Below are positions 1 to 7,286 of a stretch of 39,432 nucleotides of DNA, one piece after another; within the stretch, counting starts at the first letter, position 1, and each line of letters starts with the position of its first letter. This stretch comes from JACCZX01 sp038216465 (lineage in GTDB: Bacteria > Pseudomonadota > Gammaproteobacteria > Burkholderiales > Burkholderiaceae_F): NCBI GenBank assembly GCA_038216465.1, contig JBBQQC010000026.1:1-39432 (forward strand), in the 5' to 3' direction. Both the position numbers and the translations under genes were made by a program. The notes under the pieces are model-generated. The model was not told where the DNA came from. It searched no databases and saw nothing but the letters and a program-made list of their open reading frames with translations.

Positions 1-853
1 GATCGACCAGCGGCAGCTTGCGGCCCTTCATGCGCGCGGCGATCGGTGCACCGTAGTCGTCGTTGGCCCGCTCGTCGTAGATATCGTCGCGGTAGCTGGG
101 GTTCTTCTCGAACACCATGCGCGATGAGCGCCTCCAGTCGACCAGGCGGTAGGGCCCGGTGCCGACCGGATTCGCGAGCATCTGCTTGTCGTCGTACATC
201 TCGTCCACTTCGCGGGCGACGGCGCCAAGGAACGAGTTGTCGGCCAGGTTGTGATGAAAACGCGGCCCCGGTTCCGCCATTCTTATCTGAAATGTGTAGC
301 GGTCGAGCGTACGGATGCCGTCGACTTCACGGTCGTAGTCGAACTTCGCGCCCTTGAGCGCTGCCGCACGGATCTCGACCATGCCGAGCAGCTTCGCATT
401 CTGCAGCAGATAGATGCGCGGGCTCTTGAACTTCGGGTTGTAAAAGCGCTTGATTGAATAGACGTAGTCCTGCGCCACCAGCTCGCGCTTGTTGCCTCCG
501 AAGGCGGCATGATCCTGAAAGTAAATGCCCGGACGGATGCGCACCGTGATGGTAGTGAAGTCCGCCGACAGTTCGGGCAGCGCAGCCGCAGTGTTCGTGA
601 CAATCGTGGCCGGGCGGGCGATGAAGTCGTAGGCGAGCGGCGCATCGAAGATGTTGGCCATCACAGTGCTCGAATAAAAGTCCTGCACCTGCGCCGGATC
701 GAAGCCCGTTTCGGCGGCGCGAAACGCGTAGCGCATAACTTTCTGTGCTTTATCACGGTTCGGTTGGGCAGACACGCGATGCGACGCAGCCGCTGGCAAC
801 GCCAGCAGAGACTTCGCAAACGCACGCCTGCCATTCGAAACTCGTCTCGTCAT
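1..853 (-). CDS. ABC transporter solute-binding protein, family 5 (partial, runs off left edge)
   Basis: This is the 5' part (284 codons) of a periplasmic binding protein for peptides or similar solutes, read on the minus strand with no stop before base 1. Family-5 features are visible: NPVGTGPYRLVDW near residue 235, the YVYSIKRF segment near residue 130, and a GIRTLDRYTFQIRM segment near residue 180. The ATG at 853 follows an in-frame TGA directly and has GGAG 9 nt upstream, so it is the first possible start. The N-terminus carries GRRAFAK followed by a short apolar stretch and AxA-like sites (HRVSA near residue 29), which resembles a twin-arginine signal. The gene is divergent from the permease genes by about 85 bp and presumably supplies their binding protein. 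The solute cannot be told from sequence. Its C-terminal half lies outside the window. Confidence 0.85.
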   Translation of the reverse strand, partial: MTRRVSNGRRAFAKSLLALPAAASHRVSAQPNRDKAQKVMRYAFRAAETGFDPAQVQDFYSSTVMANIFDAPLAYDFIARPATIVTNTAAALPELSADFTTITVRIRPGIYFQDHAAFGGNKRELVAQDYVYSIKRFYNPKFKSPRIYLLQNAKLLGMVEIRAAALKGAKFDYDREVDGIRTLDRYTFQIRMAEPGPRFHHNLADNSFLGAVAREVDEMYDDKQMLANPVGTGPYRLVDWRRSSRMVFEKNPSYRDDIYDERANDDYGAPIAARMKGRKLPLVD

Positions 854-879
854 TCAAACGTGCTCCGCATCGTGCCGAC

Positions 880-907
880 TTGTGCTGAAAGCCGGCAACG
901 GCATAAT
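880..907 (+). promoter_or_regulatory. Candidate sigma-70 promoter for the ABC permease operon
   Basis: TTGTGC (880-885) and CATAAT (902-907) are separated by 16 bp in the divergent gap. The -10 matches the consensus at five of six bases and the -35 at three. Transcription would begin near 914, which is downstream of the GTG at 882. This favours the TTG at 939 as the permease start. Prediction by eye only. Confidence 0.35.
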
Positions 908-938
908 CCGCGCTTCCGCGCATCCGAAAGCAGTTCGG

Positions 939-1877
939 TTGGCCGCATACATCTTACGCAGACTGTGGCAGATGATCCCGACCCTTGGCGGGGTCATTCT
1001 GTTTGTGTTCTTTCTGTTCAAGTTCTTCGGTGGCGACCCTGCAGAGATTCTCGGCGGCCTGCTGGCGACACCGGAGCAGATCGACGCCATCCGCCAACAG
1101 CTTGGCCTGAACGATCCCTGGTACGTGCAGCTGTGGATCTTCGTCAAATCAATTTTCACCTTTAACTGGGGCAACAGCTGGGCCACCGGCGAAGCAGTCA
1201 GCAACATCTTCCGCACCCGGCTGCCGGCCACGTTGACGGTGATGATTCCGATCCTGATCCTGGATACCGTGCTCGGAATCATCGCCGCGATGGCGGTGGC
1301 GTACGTGCGCGGCTCGGTGACGGATCGAGCGATCATGGTGATTACGACCGTCATGCTGTCGATCTCGTTCCTCGTCTACATCATCGTTGGTCAGTGGCTG
1401 TTCGGGTTTTACCTTGGGTGGTTCCCGGTGCAGGGATGGAGCGATAGCTTCATCACCAATCTGACCCATTACGCGGTGCTACCCGTCAGCCTGGCGGTAT
1501 TCGTTTCACTGGCGCCACAGACGCGGCTCTACCGCAGTTTCTTTCTTGACGAAATCAACCAAGACTACGTACGAACTGCGCGCGCCAAAGGCGTCAGTGA
1601 AAACCGCGTGCTGTTCACACACGTGCTGCGCAATGCAATGATTCCGGTGCTGACCAATGTGGCGCTGCAATTACCTGGCGTTTTTGTCGGCTCGTTCCTA
1701 ATCGAAGTGTTCTTCTCAATTCCGGGATTGGGACGCGAAATCCTGCTGGCGGTAAACCGCAGCGACTATCCGGTGATTCAGGCCGTGACGATTTATCTGG
1801 CGGTGCTGACGATGCTGATCAATCTGGCGGCAGACGTGCTCTATAAGGTTGTCGATCCGAGGGTCGTTCTCAAGTGA
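939..1877 (+). CDS. ABC transporter permease, OppB/DppB type
   Basis: This is an inner-membrane permease of the peptide/nickel ABC importer family, 312 aa from the start chosen here. The N-terminus (AYILRRLWQMIPTL) is typical of OppB/DppB. Several membrane spans follow, and the cytoplasmic EAA-like loop that contacts the ATPase is visible as DYVRTARAKGVSENRV. I chose TTG 939 because it has GAAAG 8 nt upstream and gives the usual family N-terminus. A GTG at 882 in the same frame would add 19 atypical residues and lies upstream of the predicted promoter. Its stop overlaps the next gene start in a GTGA, so the two permeases should be translationally coupled. Function as a permease is firm; the substrate is unknown. 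Confidence 0.9.
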   Translation: MAAYILRRLWQMIPTLGGVILFVFFLFKFFGGDPAEILGGLLATPEQIDAIRQQLGLNDPWYVQLWIFVKSIFTFNWGNSWATGEAVSNIFRTRLPATLTVMIPILILDTVLGIIAAMAVAYVRGSVTDRAIMVITTVMLSISFLVYIIVGQWLFGFYLGWFPVQGWSDSFITNLTHYAVLPVSLAVFVSLAPQTRLYRSFFLDEINQDYVRTARAKGVSENRVLFTHVLRNAMIPVLTNVALQLPGVFVGSFLIEVFFSIPGLGREILLAVNRSDYPVIQAVTIYLAVLTMLINLAADVLYKVVDPRVVLK

Positions 1878-2935
1878 TTCCCGCCGCCGTGATCGAATCG
1901 ATTCGCGTGCCGCCCGAGCCGACGCGCTCGCGCGGCGTATGGGCCACGGCATGGCGGCGATTGAAAACAGATCGATTCGGCGTCGTGTCGCTGGTGATCG
2001 TCGCGGCATTCGTGCTGCTGGTGCTGCTGTCGTTCCTCGGCATCGTCGCCGGCGATTGGCAGAGAGAAGTTGCCGTGCCCGATGCACCACCGACGTTCTT
2101 GGGCCCGCAAGCGATGCTGACGGACACCGACCCGTTGGCGAGCGTGGTTGCGAAAGACGCGCAGCCGGTGGACCTCACCGACATCGATCCGCTGGCGCCC
2201 AAGTACGAGGAGTGGAAGGCGCGCGCCGCGAAGATTCAAATTGCAGATCCACCGCGCGCTGACACACTGCCGTTCGGCGCCGATCGGCTCGGTCGCAGCG
2301 TGCTGGACAAAGCGATAAAGGGCGCCGAGGTTTCGATCTTCGTCGGGCTGTTTGCAGCGTTGCTGGCGACCGTTATCGGCACGATCCTCGGCGCGCTTTC
2401 GGGCTATATCGGCGGCAAGGTCGGCGATTTTCTCGAGTGGGTCTACAACGTTTTCACTTCGATCCCCGACATTCTGTTGATCTTCGCGTTCGCGGCGGTG
2501 CTTGGGCGCGGGATCAGCACCGTGATCTTGATCCTCGGCCTGGTTGGTTGGACCGGGATGTACCGTCTGGTGCGAGCCGAATACATCAAGCACCATAACC
2601 GCGAGTACGTACGCGCCGCGGAGGCAATCGGTACCAGCCATTTGTCGCGCATGTTCGTGCACATCCTGCCAAACGTCAGTCACGTCGTGCTGGTAAGGAT
2701 GTCGCTGTATGTCGTCGGCTTTATCAAGGCCGAGGTTATTCTGTCGTTCCTCGGCCTCGGTGTTCCGGTCGATCAGGTTTCATGGGGCACCATGCTGTCC
2801 GAAGCGCAGGCCGAGCTCGTACTCGGGCACTGGTGGCAACTCGCTGCCGCCACGATCTTCATGGCGACGTTCGTGACAGCGTTTTCGCTATTCACCGACG
2901 CGCTGCGCGATGCGCTGGACCCGAAATTACGATGA
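1874..2935 (+). CDS. ABC transporter permease, OppC/DppC type
   Basis: This is the second permease of the importer, 353 aa, and forms the channel with the preceding subunit. An OppC-like N-terminal segment with the first membrane span (about residues 33-58) is followed by a long periplasmic loop (about 60-150) and the transport domain. The domain begins near FGADRLGRSVLDKAIKGA and has the ATPase-contact loop EYVRAAEAIGTSHLSRMF. The GTG start overlaps the upstream TGA by 4 nt, and the stop overlaps the ATPase ATG by 4 nt. The periplasmic loop looks somewhat longer than in classical OppC, which I note without interpreting. The substrate is not evident. Confidence 0.9.
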   Translation: MIPAAVIESIRVPPEPTRSRGVWATAWRRLKTDRFGVVSLVIVAAFVLLVLLSFLGIVAGDWQREVAVPDAPPTFLGPQAMLTDTDPLASVVAKDAQPVDLTDIDPLAPKYEEWKARAAKIQIADPPRADTLPFGADRLGRSVLDKAIKGAEVSIFVGLFAALLATVIGTILGALSGYIGGKVGDFLEWVYNVFTSIPDILLIFAFAAVLGRGISTVILILGLVGWTGMYRLVRAEYIKHHNREYVRAAEAIGTSHLSRMFVHILPNVSHVVLVRMSLYVVGFIKAEVILSFLGLGVPVDQVSWGTMLSEAQAELVLGHWWQLAAATIFMATFVTAFSLFTDALRDALDPKLR

Positions 2936-4650
2936 CCAACCTGGTTTCGGTGCGGGACCTGCACGTTTCTTTCAGGCTTGGTAAACACAAGATTGCCGAA
3001 GCGGTGCGCGGGATCAGTTTCGATGTGCCAGAGAATTCGACAGTTGCACTGGTAGGCGAGTCCGGCTCCGGTAAGAGCGTGACGGCAATGGCGATCGTCC
3101 AATTGCTGCCGGAGAACGCGATTATCGGCCCGACCAGCCGCATCGAGTTCGATGGCCGCAACGTGCTGACCGCATCGGATGGCGAACTGCGCGCAATCCG
3201 CGGCAACGCTATCTCGGTCGTGTTTCAGGAGCCGATGACGTCGTTAAACCCGGTGTTCACCGTAGGCTGGCAGATTGCCGAAGTGCTGAAGCTGCACACT
3301 GACCTAGCCGGGCGTGCGCTGCACGATCGGATCATCCAGCTACTGAACGAAGTAGGCATCCCGGAGCCGAAGGCGAGGGTCGATGCGTATCCGCACGAGC
3401 TCTCGGGTGGGCAACAACAGCGCGTGATGATTGCGATGGCGATCGCGTGCGAGCCGAAGCTGCTGATCGCTGACGAGCCCACTACGGCGCTCGACGTCAC
3501 CGTCCAGCGGCAGATACTCGAGTTGATCGCACGGCTGCAGACGAGCCACCGGATGAGCGTGCTGTTCATCAGCCACGACCTTGGACTCGTCGGCGAGATT
3601 GCCGATCAGGTGGTGGTGATGCGCGAAGGCAGCGTGCGCGAGTCGGGCCCGGTCGATCAAATTTTCGGTGCGCCGCAGGATGCGTACACGAAAGCACTGC
3701 TGATGTGCCGGCCGCGGCTCGACGTCAAGCCGAAGCGATTGCCGGTCATCGACGACTTCATGCGCAGCGACCATGCGCCGCAAATCGTTTTGCAGTCACG
3801 CCAGTCGCGGCCGCAGGAAGGAGCACCGCTGGTCGAAGCTAAAGGATTGCGCAAGGAATATCGCCTTAAGACAGGCTTGTTCGAGCACAAGACGATCGAA
3901 GCGGTGAAGGAAGCGAGTTTCAGTTTGTATCCGGGCCGCACGCTCGGTGTGGTCGGCGAGTCGGGCTCGGGCAAGACGACTGTCGGCATGATGCTGATGC
4001 GGTTGACGCCGGCGACCAAGGGGCAGGTGCTTTACAACGGCGTCGACCTGCTGACGCTGTCGGACCGGCAGATGATGGAGTACCGGCGCAAGATCCAGAT
4101 CATCTTTCAGAATCCGTACGCGAGCCTGAATCCGCGTTTTACCGTCGGCCAGATTCTGACCGAGCCGATGAAGATTCATGGTATCGGCGGCGGCGATCAG
4201 GAAAGGTTTTCGATGGCCGTCGCGTTGGCACGGCGCGTTGGGCTGGCCGACGACAGCGTTCACAAGTATCCGCATGAATTTTCCGGTGGACAGCGGCAGC
4301 GGATCGCGATTGCGCGCTGTCTGTCGATGAAGCCCGACGTGCTGATCTGCGACGAGTCGGTGTCGGCGCTCGACGTTTCCGTGCAGGCCACCGTACTCAA
4401 TCTGCTGCTCGACCTACAGGACGAATTCGGCATGACCTACATTTTCATCAGCCACGATCTGGCGGTCGTGAAGTACATGGCCGATGACATGCTGGTGATG
4501 AATCAGGGCGCGATCGTCGAGCGTGGCAATGCCGATGCGATTTACGCCGCGCCTCAGAACGAATACACGCAGAAACTGCTGAACGCGATTCCGCGCGGCT
4601 ATGTTCCGCATGGCGCGGCCGCGGCCGGACCAGCGACTCGCGCGAGCTAG
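2932..4650 (+). CDS. ABC transporter ATP-binding protein with two fused nucleotide-binding domains (OppD-OppF type)
   Basis: This 572-aa protein carries both ATPase halves of a peptide importer on one chain. Domain 1: Walker A GESGSGKS (42-49), Q-loop QEPMTSLNP, signature LSGGQQQR, Walker B LLIADEP and H-loop SHD. Each domain ends in an oligopeptide-transporter C-terminal extension. Domain 2 starts near residue 300: Walker A GESGSGKT (342-349), QNPYASLNP, FSGGQRQR, LICDES and SHD. Both catalytic sets look intact. The ATG at 2932 overlaps the permease stop in ATGA. An upstream start in the same frame (2782) would read through the permease gene and is rejected. The fused layout resembles YejF-like proteins, but the binding protein does not look like YejA. 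Confidence 0.93.
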   Translation: MTNLVSVRDLHVSFRLGKHKIAEAVRGISFDVPENSTVALVGESGSGKSVTAMAIVQLLPENAIIGPTSRIEFDGRNVLTASDGELRAIRGNAISVVFQEPMTSLNPVFTVGWQIAEVLKLHTDLAGRALHDRIIQLLNEVGIPEPKARVDAYPHELSGGQQQRVMIAMAIACEPKLLIADEPTTALDVTVQRQILELIARLQTSHRMSVLFISHDLGLVGEIADQVVVMREGSVRESGPVDQIFGAPQDAYTKALLMCRPRLDVKPKRLPVIDDFMRSDHAPQIVLQSRQSRPQEGAPLVEAKGLRKEYRLKTGLFEHKTIEAVKEASFSLYPGRTLGVVGESGSGKTTVGMMLMRLTPATKGQVLYNGVDLLTLSDRQMMEYRRKIQIIFQNPYASLNPRFTVGQILTEPMKIHGIGGGDQERFSMAVALARRVGLADDSVHKYPHEFSGGQRQRIAIARCLSMKPDVLICDESVSALDVSVQATVLNLLLDLQDEFGMTYIFISHDLAVVKYMADDMLVMNQGAIVERGNADAIYAAPQNEYTQKLLNAIPRGYVPHGAAAAGPATRAS

Positions 4651-4658
4651 CTTCGCGC

Positions 4659-5348
4659 ATGAATGGCCGCAAGCTTGCCGACGCGCTCGGCCGCGTCATC
4701 AACCTGCGTGCCGATCTCGAAGCCGACGCGCAGCACAAGAAGCGCTGGGTCGCGCTCAAGCAATGGCAAATTGAGCGCTTGCGGTCAACCTACGCCGATC
4801 TGCTTGCGAGCAAGCGCTATAAGCGTGCAGCCGAGTTCTTTCTCGAGGAATTGTATGGAGCAAAGGACGTCGATCGGCGTGACACGGAAGCGCAGAAGGT
4901 CGCGCCGAAGCTTTCGACGCTGCTGCCGGCGCGTGCGATCGACACATTGCTCCTCGCCGTGCAGTTGGAAGAGATCGCCGAGCAGTTCGACATCGAGATG
5001 GCGCGGGTCATCGAGTTGCCGATCACGGCGCAGAGCTACGCACAGGCCTATCGCGCGACGGGATCCGAAACAGAACGCGTGCGTCAGATTGAACTTGCGA
5101 ACCGGATCGGCAAGGCGCTCGAGAAGCTCGCAAAGGTGCCGATGCTGTCGACCATGCTGTACATGATGAAGGCGCCGGCGGCCGTGTGGGGGCTGTCGCA
5201 CCTGCAGCGTTTTTTGCAGCGCGGGTTCGACGCGTTCGTCGGCATGCGCGGCGCGCGGGAATTCCTTGAAACCACCAACCGTCGCGAGCTTGCGATCAAT
5301 GAGCGGCTGTTTGCAAGCGACGCGGACCCCTTCCGCCCGGTTCCCTGA
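4659..5348 (+). CDS. FFLEELY motif protein of unknown function
   Basis: This is a 229-aa soluble, mostly helical protein with no signal peptide or membrane span. It carries the sequence FFLEELYG at residues 60-67, preceded by a charged helix rich in Arg and Lys. That motif gives its name to a family found in betaproteobacteria and relatives, whose biochemical role I do not know. The gene begins 8 nt after the ABC ATPase stop on the same strand, so it is probably cotranscribed. Whether it has anything to do with transport is open, since such genes also occur apart from transporters. The C-terminus is Pro-rich and short. Confidence 0.75.
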   Translation: MNGRKLADALGRVINLRADLEADAQHKKRWVALKQWQIERLRSTYADLLASKRYKRAAEFFLEELYGAKDVDRRDTEAQKVAPKLSTLLPARAIDTLLLAVQLEEIAEQFDIEMARVIELPITAQSYAQAYRATGSETERVRQIELANRIGKALEKLAKVPMLSTMLYMMKAPAAVWGLSHLQRFLQRGFDAFVGMRGAREFLETTNRRELAINERLFASDADPFRPVP

Positions 5349-5356
5349 TTGATTAC

Positions 5357-5383
5357 GCTAGCGCCCTCCTTTGGAGGGGGACC
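5357..5383 (+). repeat. Short GC hairpin element carrying the ribosome binding site of the next gene
   Basis: CCCTCC (5364-5369), TTT and GGAGGG (5373-5378) form a perfect 6-bp hairpin. Its 3' arm, GGAGGGGG (5373-5380), is the obvious Shine-Dalgarno sequence for the ATG at 5384. The same pattern (CGCT, pyrimidine run, short T loop, G run, GACC) appears in the nuoD-nuoE gap, which suggests both derive from one dispersed repeat type. Confidence 0.5.
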
Positions 5384-5800
5384 ATGAACAAAAACTTCTT
5401 CATTGCATGGCTGTTGATCTTTATTGCATGGATGGCCGGCGACTTTCTCATTCATAACACTTTGCTCGGCCAGGACTACATGCAGCTCGCCAAGCTGTAT
5501 CGCACAGAAGCGGACCATGGAGCTTATTTTCCTTGGATGCTGTGTGCACACGTGCTTAGTGCCGGTGCGTTCACCTGGATCTACGCGCGCGGCAAGGAAG
5601 CGCGCCCGTGGCTTGGACAGGGCGCTCGCTACGGATTGGCAGTGGCGTTGCTCGCTGCAGTCCCGGGCTACTTGATCTATTACGCGGTGCAGCCGTTACC
5701 CGGAACGCTGGTCGAAAAGCAGGTCATCTTCAGCACGATCCTGATGGTCGTGCTCGGCGTTATCGTGGCGTGGTTATATCGGGAGCGCACCGCGTCGTGA
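5384..5800 (+). CDS. Conserved small inner-membrane protein, function unknown
   Basis: This is a 138-aa protein with four predicted membrane spans (about residues 4-22, 48-66, 79-100 and 112-132) and short loops. Acidic and aromatic residues lie between spans 1 and 2 (LLGQDYMQLAKLYRTEAD). It resembles uncharacterised proteobacterial membrane proteins and I cannot assign a function. The ATG has a very strong purine-rich ribosome binding site (GGAGGGGG), which lies inside a hairpin and might be partly masked. The gene runs tail-to-tail into the RDD gene: the last 27 bp overlap the end of that gene on the other strand. Confidence 0.75.
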   Translation: MNKNFFIAWLLIFIAWMAGDFLIHNTLLGQDYMQLAKLYRTEADHGAYFPWMLCAHVLSAGAFTWIYARGKEARPWLGQGARYGLAVALLAAVPGYLIYYAVQPLPGTLVEKQVIFSTILMVVLGVIVAWLYRERTAS

Positions 5801-6316
5801 TGTTTCATCGGGCACGCGCACGACGCGCGTGCCCGACCACCGGTCATGCAGCCATCGCCGCTGCGGATCGATCAGCGGCGGGATCAGCAGCAGCACAAAG
5901 CCAATCACTATCGAGGCGATGCTCGAGCCGATCCCAAGGTTTAGCCAGGCGGTGGCCGCCAGCCCGGGCAACCATAGATGCCAGGCGAGCAGGTAACGCG
6001 CGACTGCGCGCGTCGAGCCCGGCGATCTGCCTCCGCTATCCGTGACTTTCATGCGCCAGGCCTTCAGTGCAAGCGTCTGACCTGTGCCCGTCCAGCACAC
6101 GACGAAGTAGGCGCCGAGCGTGATAAACAGCACAACCTGTAGCACAAGACGCCGATTCGGCGGCAGCGGATATGTCCATTGAAGAGAACTGATTAAGACG
6201 AGTCCGACCGCAAACGCAACCCCAAACAGAAGAACCGCCTCGTAGACCATCGCCGCCAGTCGCACAGCGGTGCCAGCAGCCGGCAGAGGAAAGGCGAATC
6301 GCTGAGACTCGGTCAC
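5774..6316 (-). CDS. RDD family membrane protein
   Basis: This is a 180-aa membrane protein. The RDD-domain pattern is visible: a first span beginning RLAAMVYEAVLL (Arg 19), a second span ending in CWTGTGQTLALKAWRMKV, and a C-terminal DPQRRWLHDRWSGTRVV segment with the conserved Asp. Three to four spans are likely. RDD proteins are widespread and mostly uncharacterised; some members act in Na+/H+ or solute transport, but nothing here shows a substrate. The GTG at 6316 is used as start and lies in the loop of a perfect 10-bp inverted repeat. The gene follows DUF3106 by 24 nt on the same strand and is probably the last gene of the sigma-factor operon. Confidence 0.85.
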   Translation of the reverse strand: MTESQRFAFPLPAAGTAVRLAAMVYEAVLLFGVAFAVGLVLISSLQWTYPLPPNRRLVLQVVLFITLGAYFVVCWTGTGQTLALKAWRMKVTDSGGRSPGSTRAVARYLLAWHLWLPGLAATAWLNLGIGSSIASIVIGFVLLLIPPLIDPQRRWLHDRWSGTRVVRVPDETSRRGALPI

Positions 6317-6327
6317 CGACCGAGTCT
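6305..6327 (-). repeat. Perfect 10-bp inverted repeat covering the RDD start codon
   Basis: AGACTCGGTC (6305-6314) and GACCGAGTCT (6318-6327) are exact reverse complements with a 3-nt spacer. In the minus-strand mRNA the GTG start of the RDD gene (6316-6314) falls at the loop. No T-run follows, so it is not a standard terminator. It could mask initiation until the upstream gene is translated, or be a protein-binding site. Confidence 0.6.
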
Positions 6328-6340
6328 ATCGACCACGTGT

Positions 6341-6865
6341 TTACTTTGTGGGGGTCTGAGGCACGGGGACAGGCACCGCTGGCGCGGGAGTCTGCTGCGC
6401 CGCCTGCGTCTTGGCGGCTTGCTCGGCCAGCGCCCGTTTTTTCTCTTCCGGCAGTGCTTGGTAGCGTTGCAGCTTTTGCTGCCTCTGGTCAGCAGGAAGT
6501 TCGTAAGCGCGGCGAAAGTTCTCGCGTGCCGTCTTGCGCTGTTCGGGCGAGAGGCGCACGTATTCGCCCATGCGCTCATGCATGTGCTTCTGCGCATCGG
6601 GAGTCAGCCGCGGGAATCGGCCTGCCATTTCAAGCCACTTTTTTTTGCGCTCGGGCTCCAGCGTTTCCCACACTCCGGCCAGTGGCGCGAGTGCCTCGTG
6701 TTGCCCCGAAGTAAGTTCGTTCCAGGTCGGGTGCGAGGGTGGCGCGACGCGCGCCGGCTTTGCGGAAGTGGCCGGCGCAGCAGCCGGTGTCTGCGCGTCA
6801 ACCGCGGCGATACCGCCCGCAACGAGCACGCCGAAACAAAGGCAGAGCGGAAACTTGACGTGCAA
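6341..6865 (-). CDS. DUF3106 family exported protein
   Basis: From the TTG at 6865 this is a 174-aa protein. It has a signal peptide (about residues 1-24, ending AAVDA), a Pro/Ala linker, then a charged helical domain built of repeats such as LTPDAQKHMHERM, LSPEQRKTARENF and LPEEKKRALAEQA, and a Pro-rich tail. It should be periplasmic. The helical repeats recall the LTxxQ pattern of CpxP/Spy/CnrX-like proteins, which is an impression and not a domain match. TTG 6865 lies 10 nt past the DUF3619 stop with AGG 8 nt upstream. An ATG at 6949 would overlap that gene by 74 nt and bury the signal peptide, so it is less likely. Confidence 0.8.
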   Translation of the reverse strand: MHVKFPLCLCFGVLVAGGIAAVDAQTPAAAPATSAKPARVAPPSHPTWNELTSGQHEALAPLAGVWETLEPERKKKWLEMAGRFPRLTPDAQKHMHERMGEYVRLSPEQRKTARENFRRAYELPADQRQQKLQRYQALPEEKKRALAEQAAKTQAAQQTPAPAVPVPVPQTPTK

Positions 6866-6875
6866 GAGGTGTCGC

Positions 6876-7286
6876 CTACAAATCTTCCGTTTCTCCGCGC
6901 AACAATATGCCGAAGCCTTTATCCGCGTAGGCGCCGATCGGAGTTTCATCCATCAACAGCCCAAAATCCATTGCCGCCACGTCGGAAATGCGTTCCGGAC
7001 CCTGTTGCTGCTGCCATTGGTAGATGCCGATAAAGCCCACCACCAGGGCAAGCGCCGGGGCGGCCAGCCCAAAACCGCCGAACCAGCCGAGGCGCGAGCC
7101 GTCGGCCGGCCGTCCGCCCGCGGTCTGCAGCGCCGGACTCCAGGCCGGCGCCGTGGCCGGCTCGCGATGGCGAGCCAGCGCGGCGGTCCGAGCCTGCTCG
7201 AGCCGATATGTCGTCTTGTAGTCCAGCCCGGCAGCCGCCTCGTTAAGCGCCTGGCGAATCTGGTATCCGAATTCTTCTTCGTTCAT
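6876..7286 (-). CDS. DUF3619 family single-span membrane protein (possible anti-sigma factor)
   Basis: This is a 136-aa protein. Residues 1-65 are cytoplasmic and mostly helical (EEEFGYQIRQALNEAA, then YRLEQARTAALARHRE). One membrane span lies at about 69-91 (FGGFGLAAPALALVVGF), followed by a short periplasmic tail. The ATG at 7286 overlaps the sigma-factor TGA in ATGA. The family has no established function that I know. The topology and the coupling to a sigma gene are those of a small membrane anti-sigma factor, which is inference. A longer reading frame from 7370 would overlap the sigma gene by 88 bp and is rejected. Confidence 0.8.
   Translation of the reverse strand: MNEEEFGYQIRQALNEAAAGLDYKTTYRLEQARTAALARHREPATAPAWSPALQTAGGRPADGSRLGWFGGFGLAAPALALVVGFIGIYQWQQQQGPERISDVAAMDFGLLMDETPIGAYADKGFGILLRGETEDL

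Noticed and set aside
509..1165. 218-aa open frame on the plus strand across the binding protein and permease starts
   Set aside because: It crosses the divergent promoter region, is Arg/Ser/His-rich, and conflicts with two well-supported genes.
5774..5800. Frameshift or misassembly at the overlapping gene ends
   Set aside because: Both proteins keep family-like length and end normally. A 27-bp tail-to-tail overlap is common in compact genomes.
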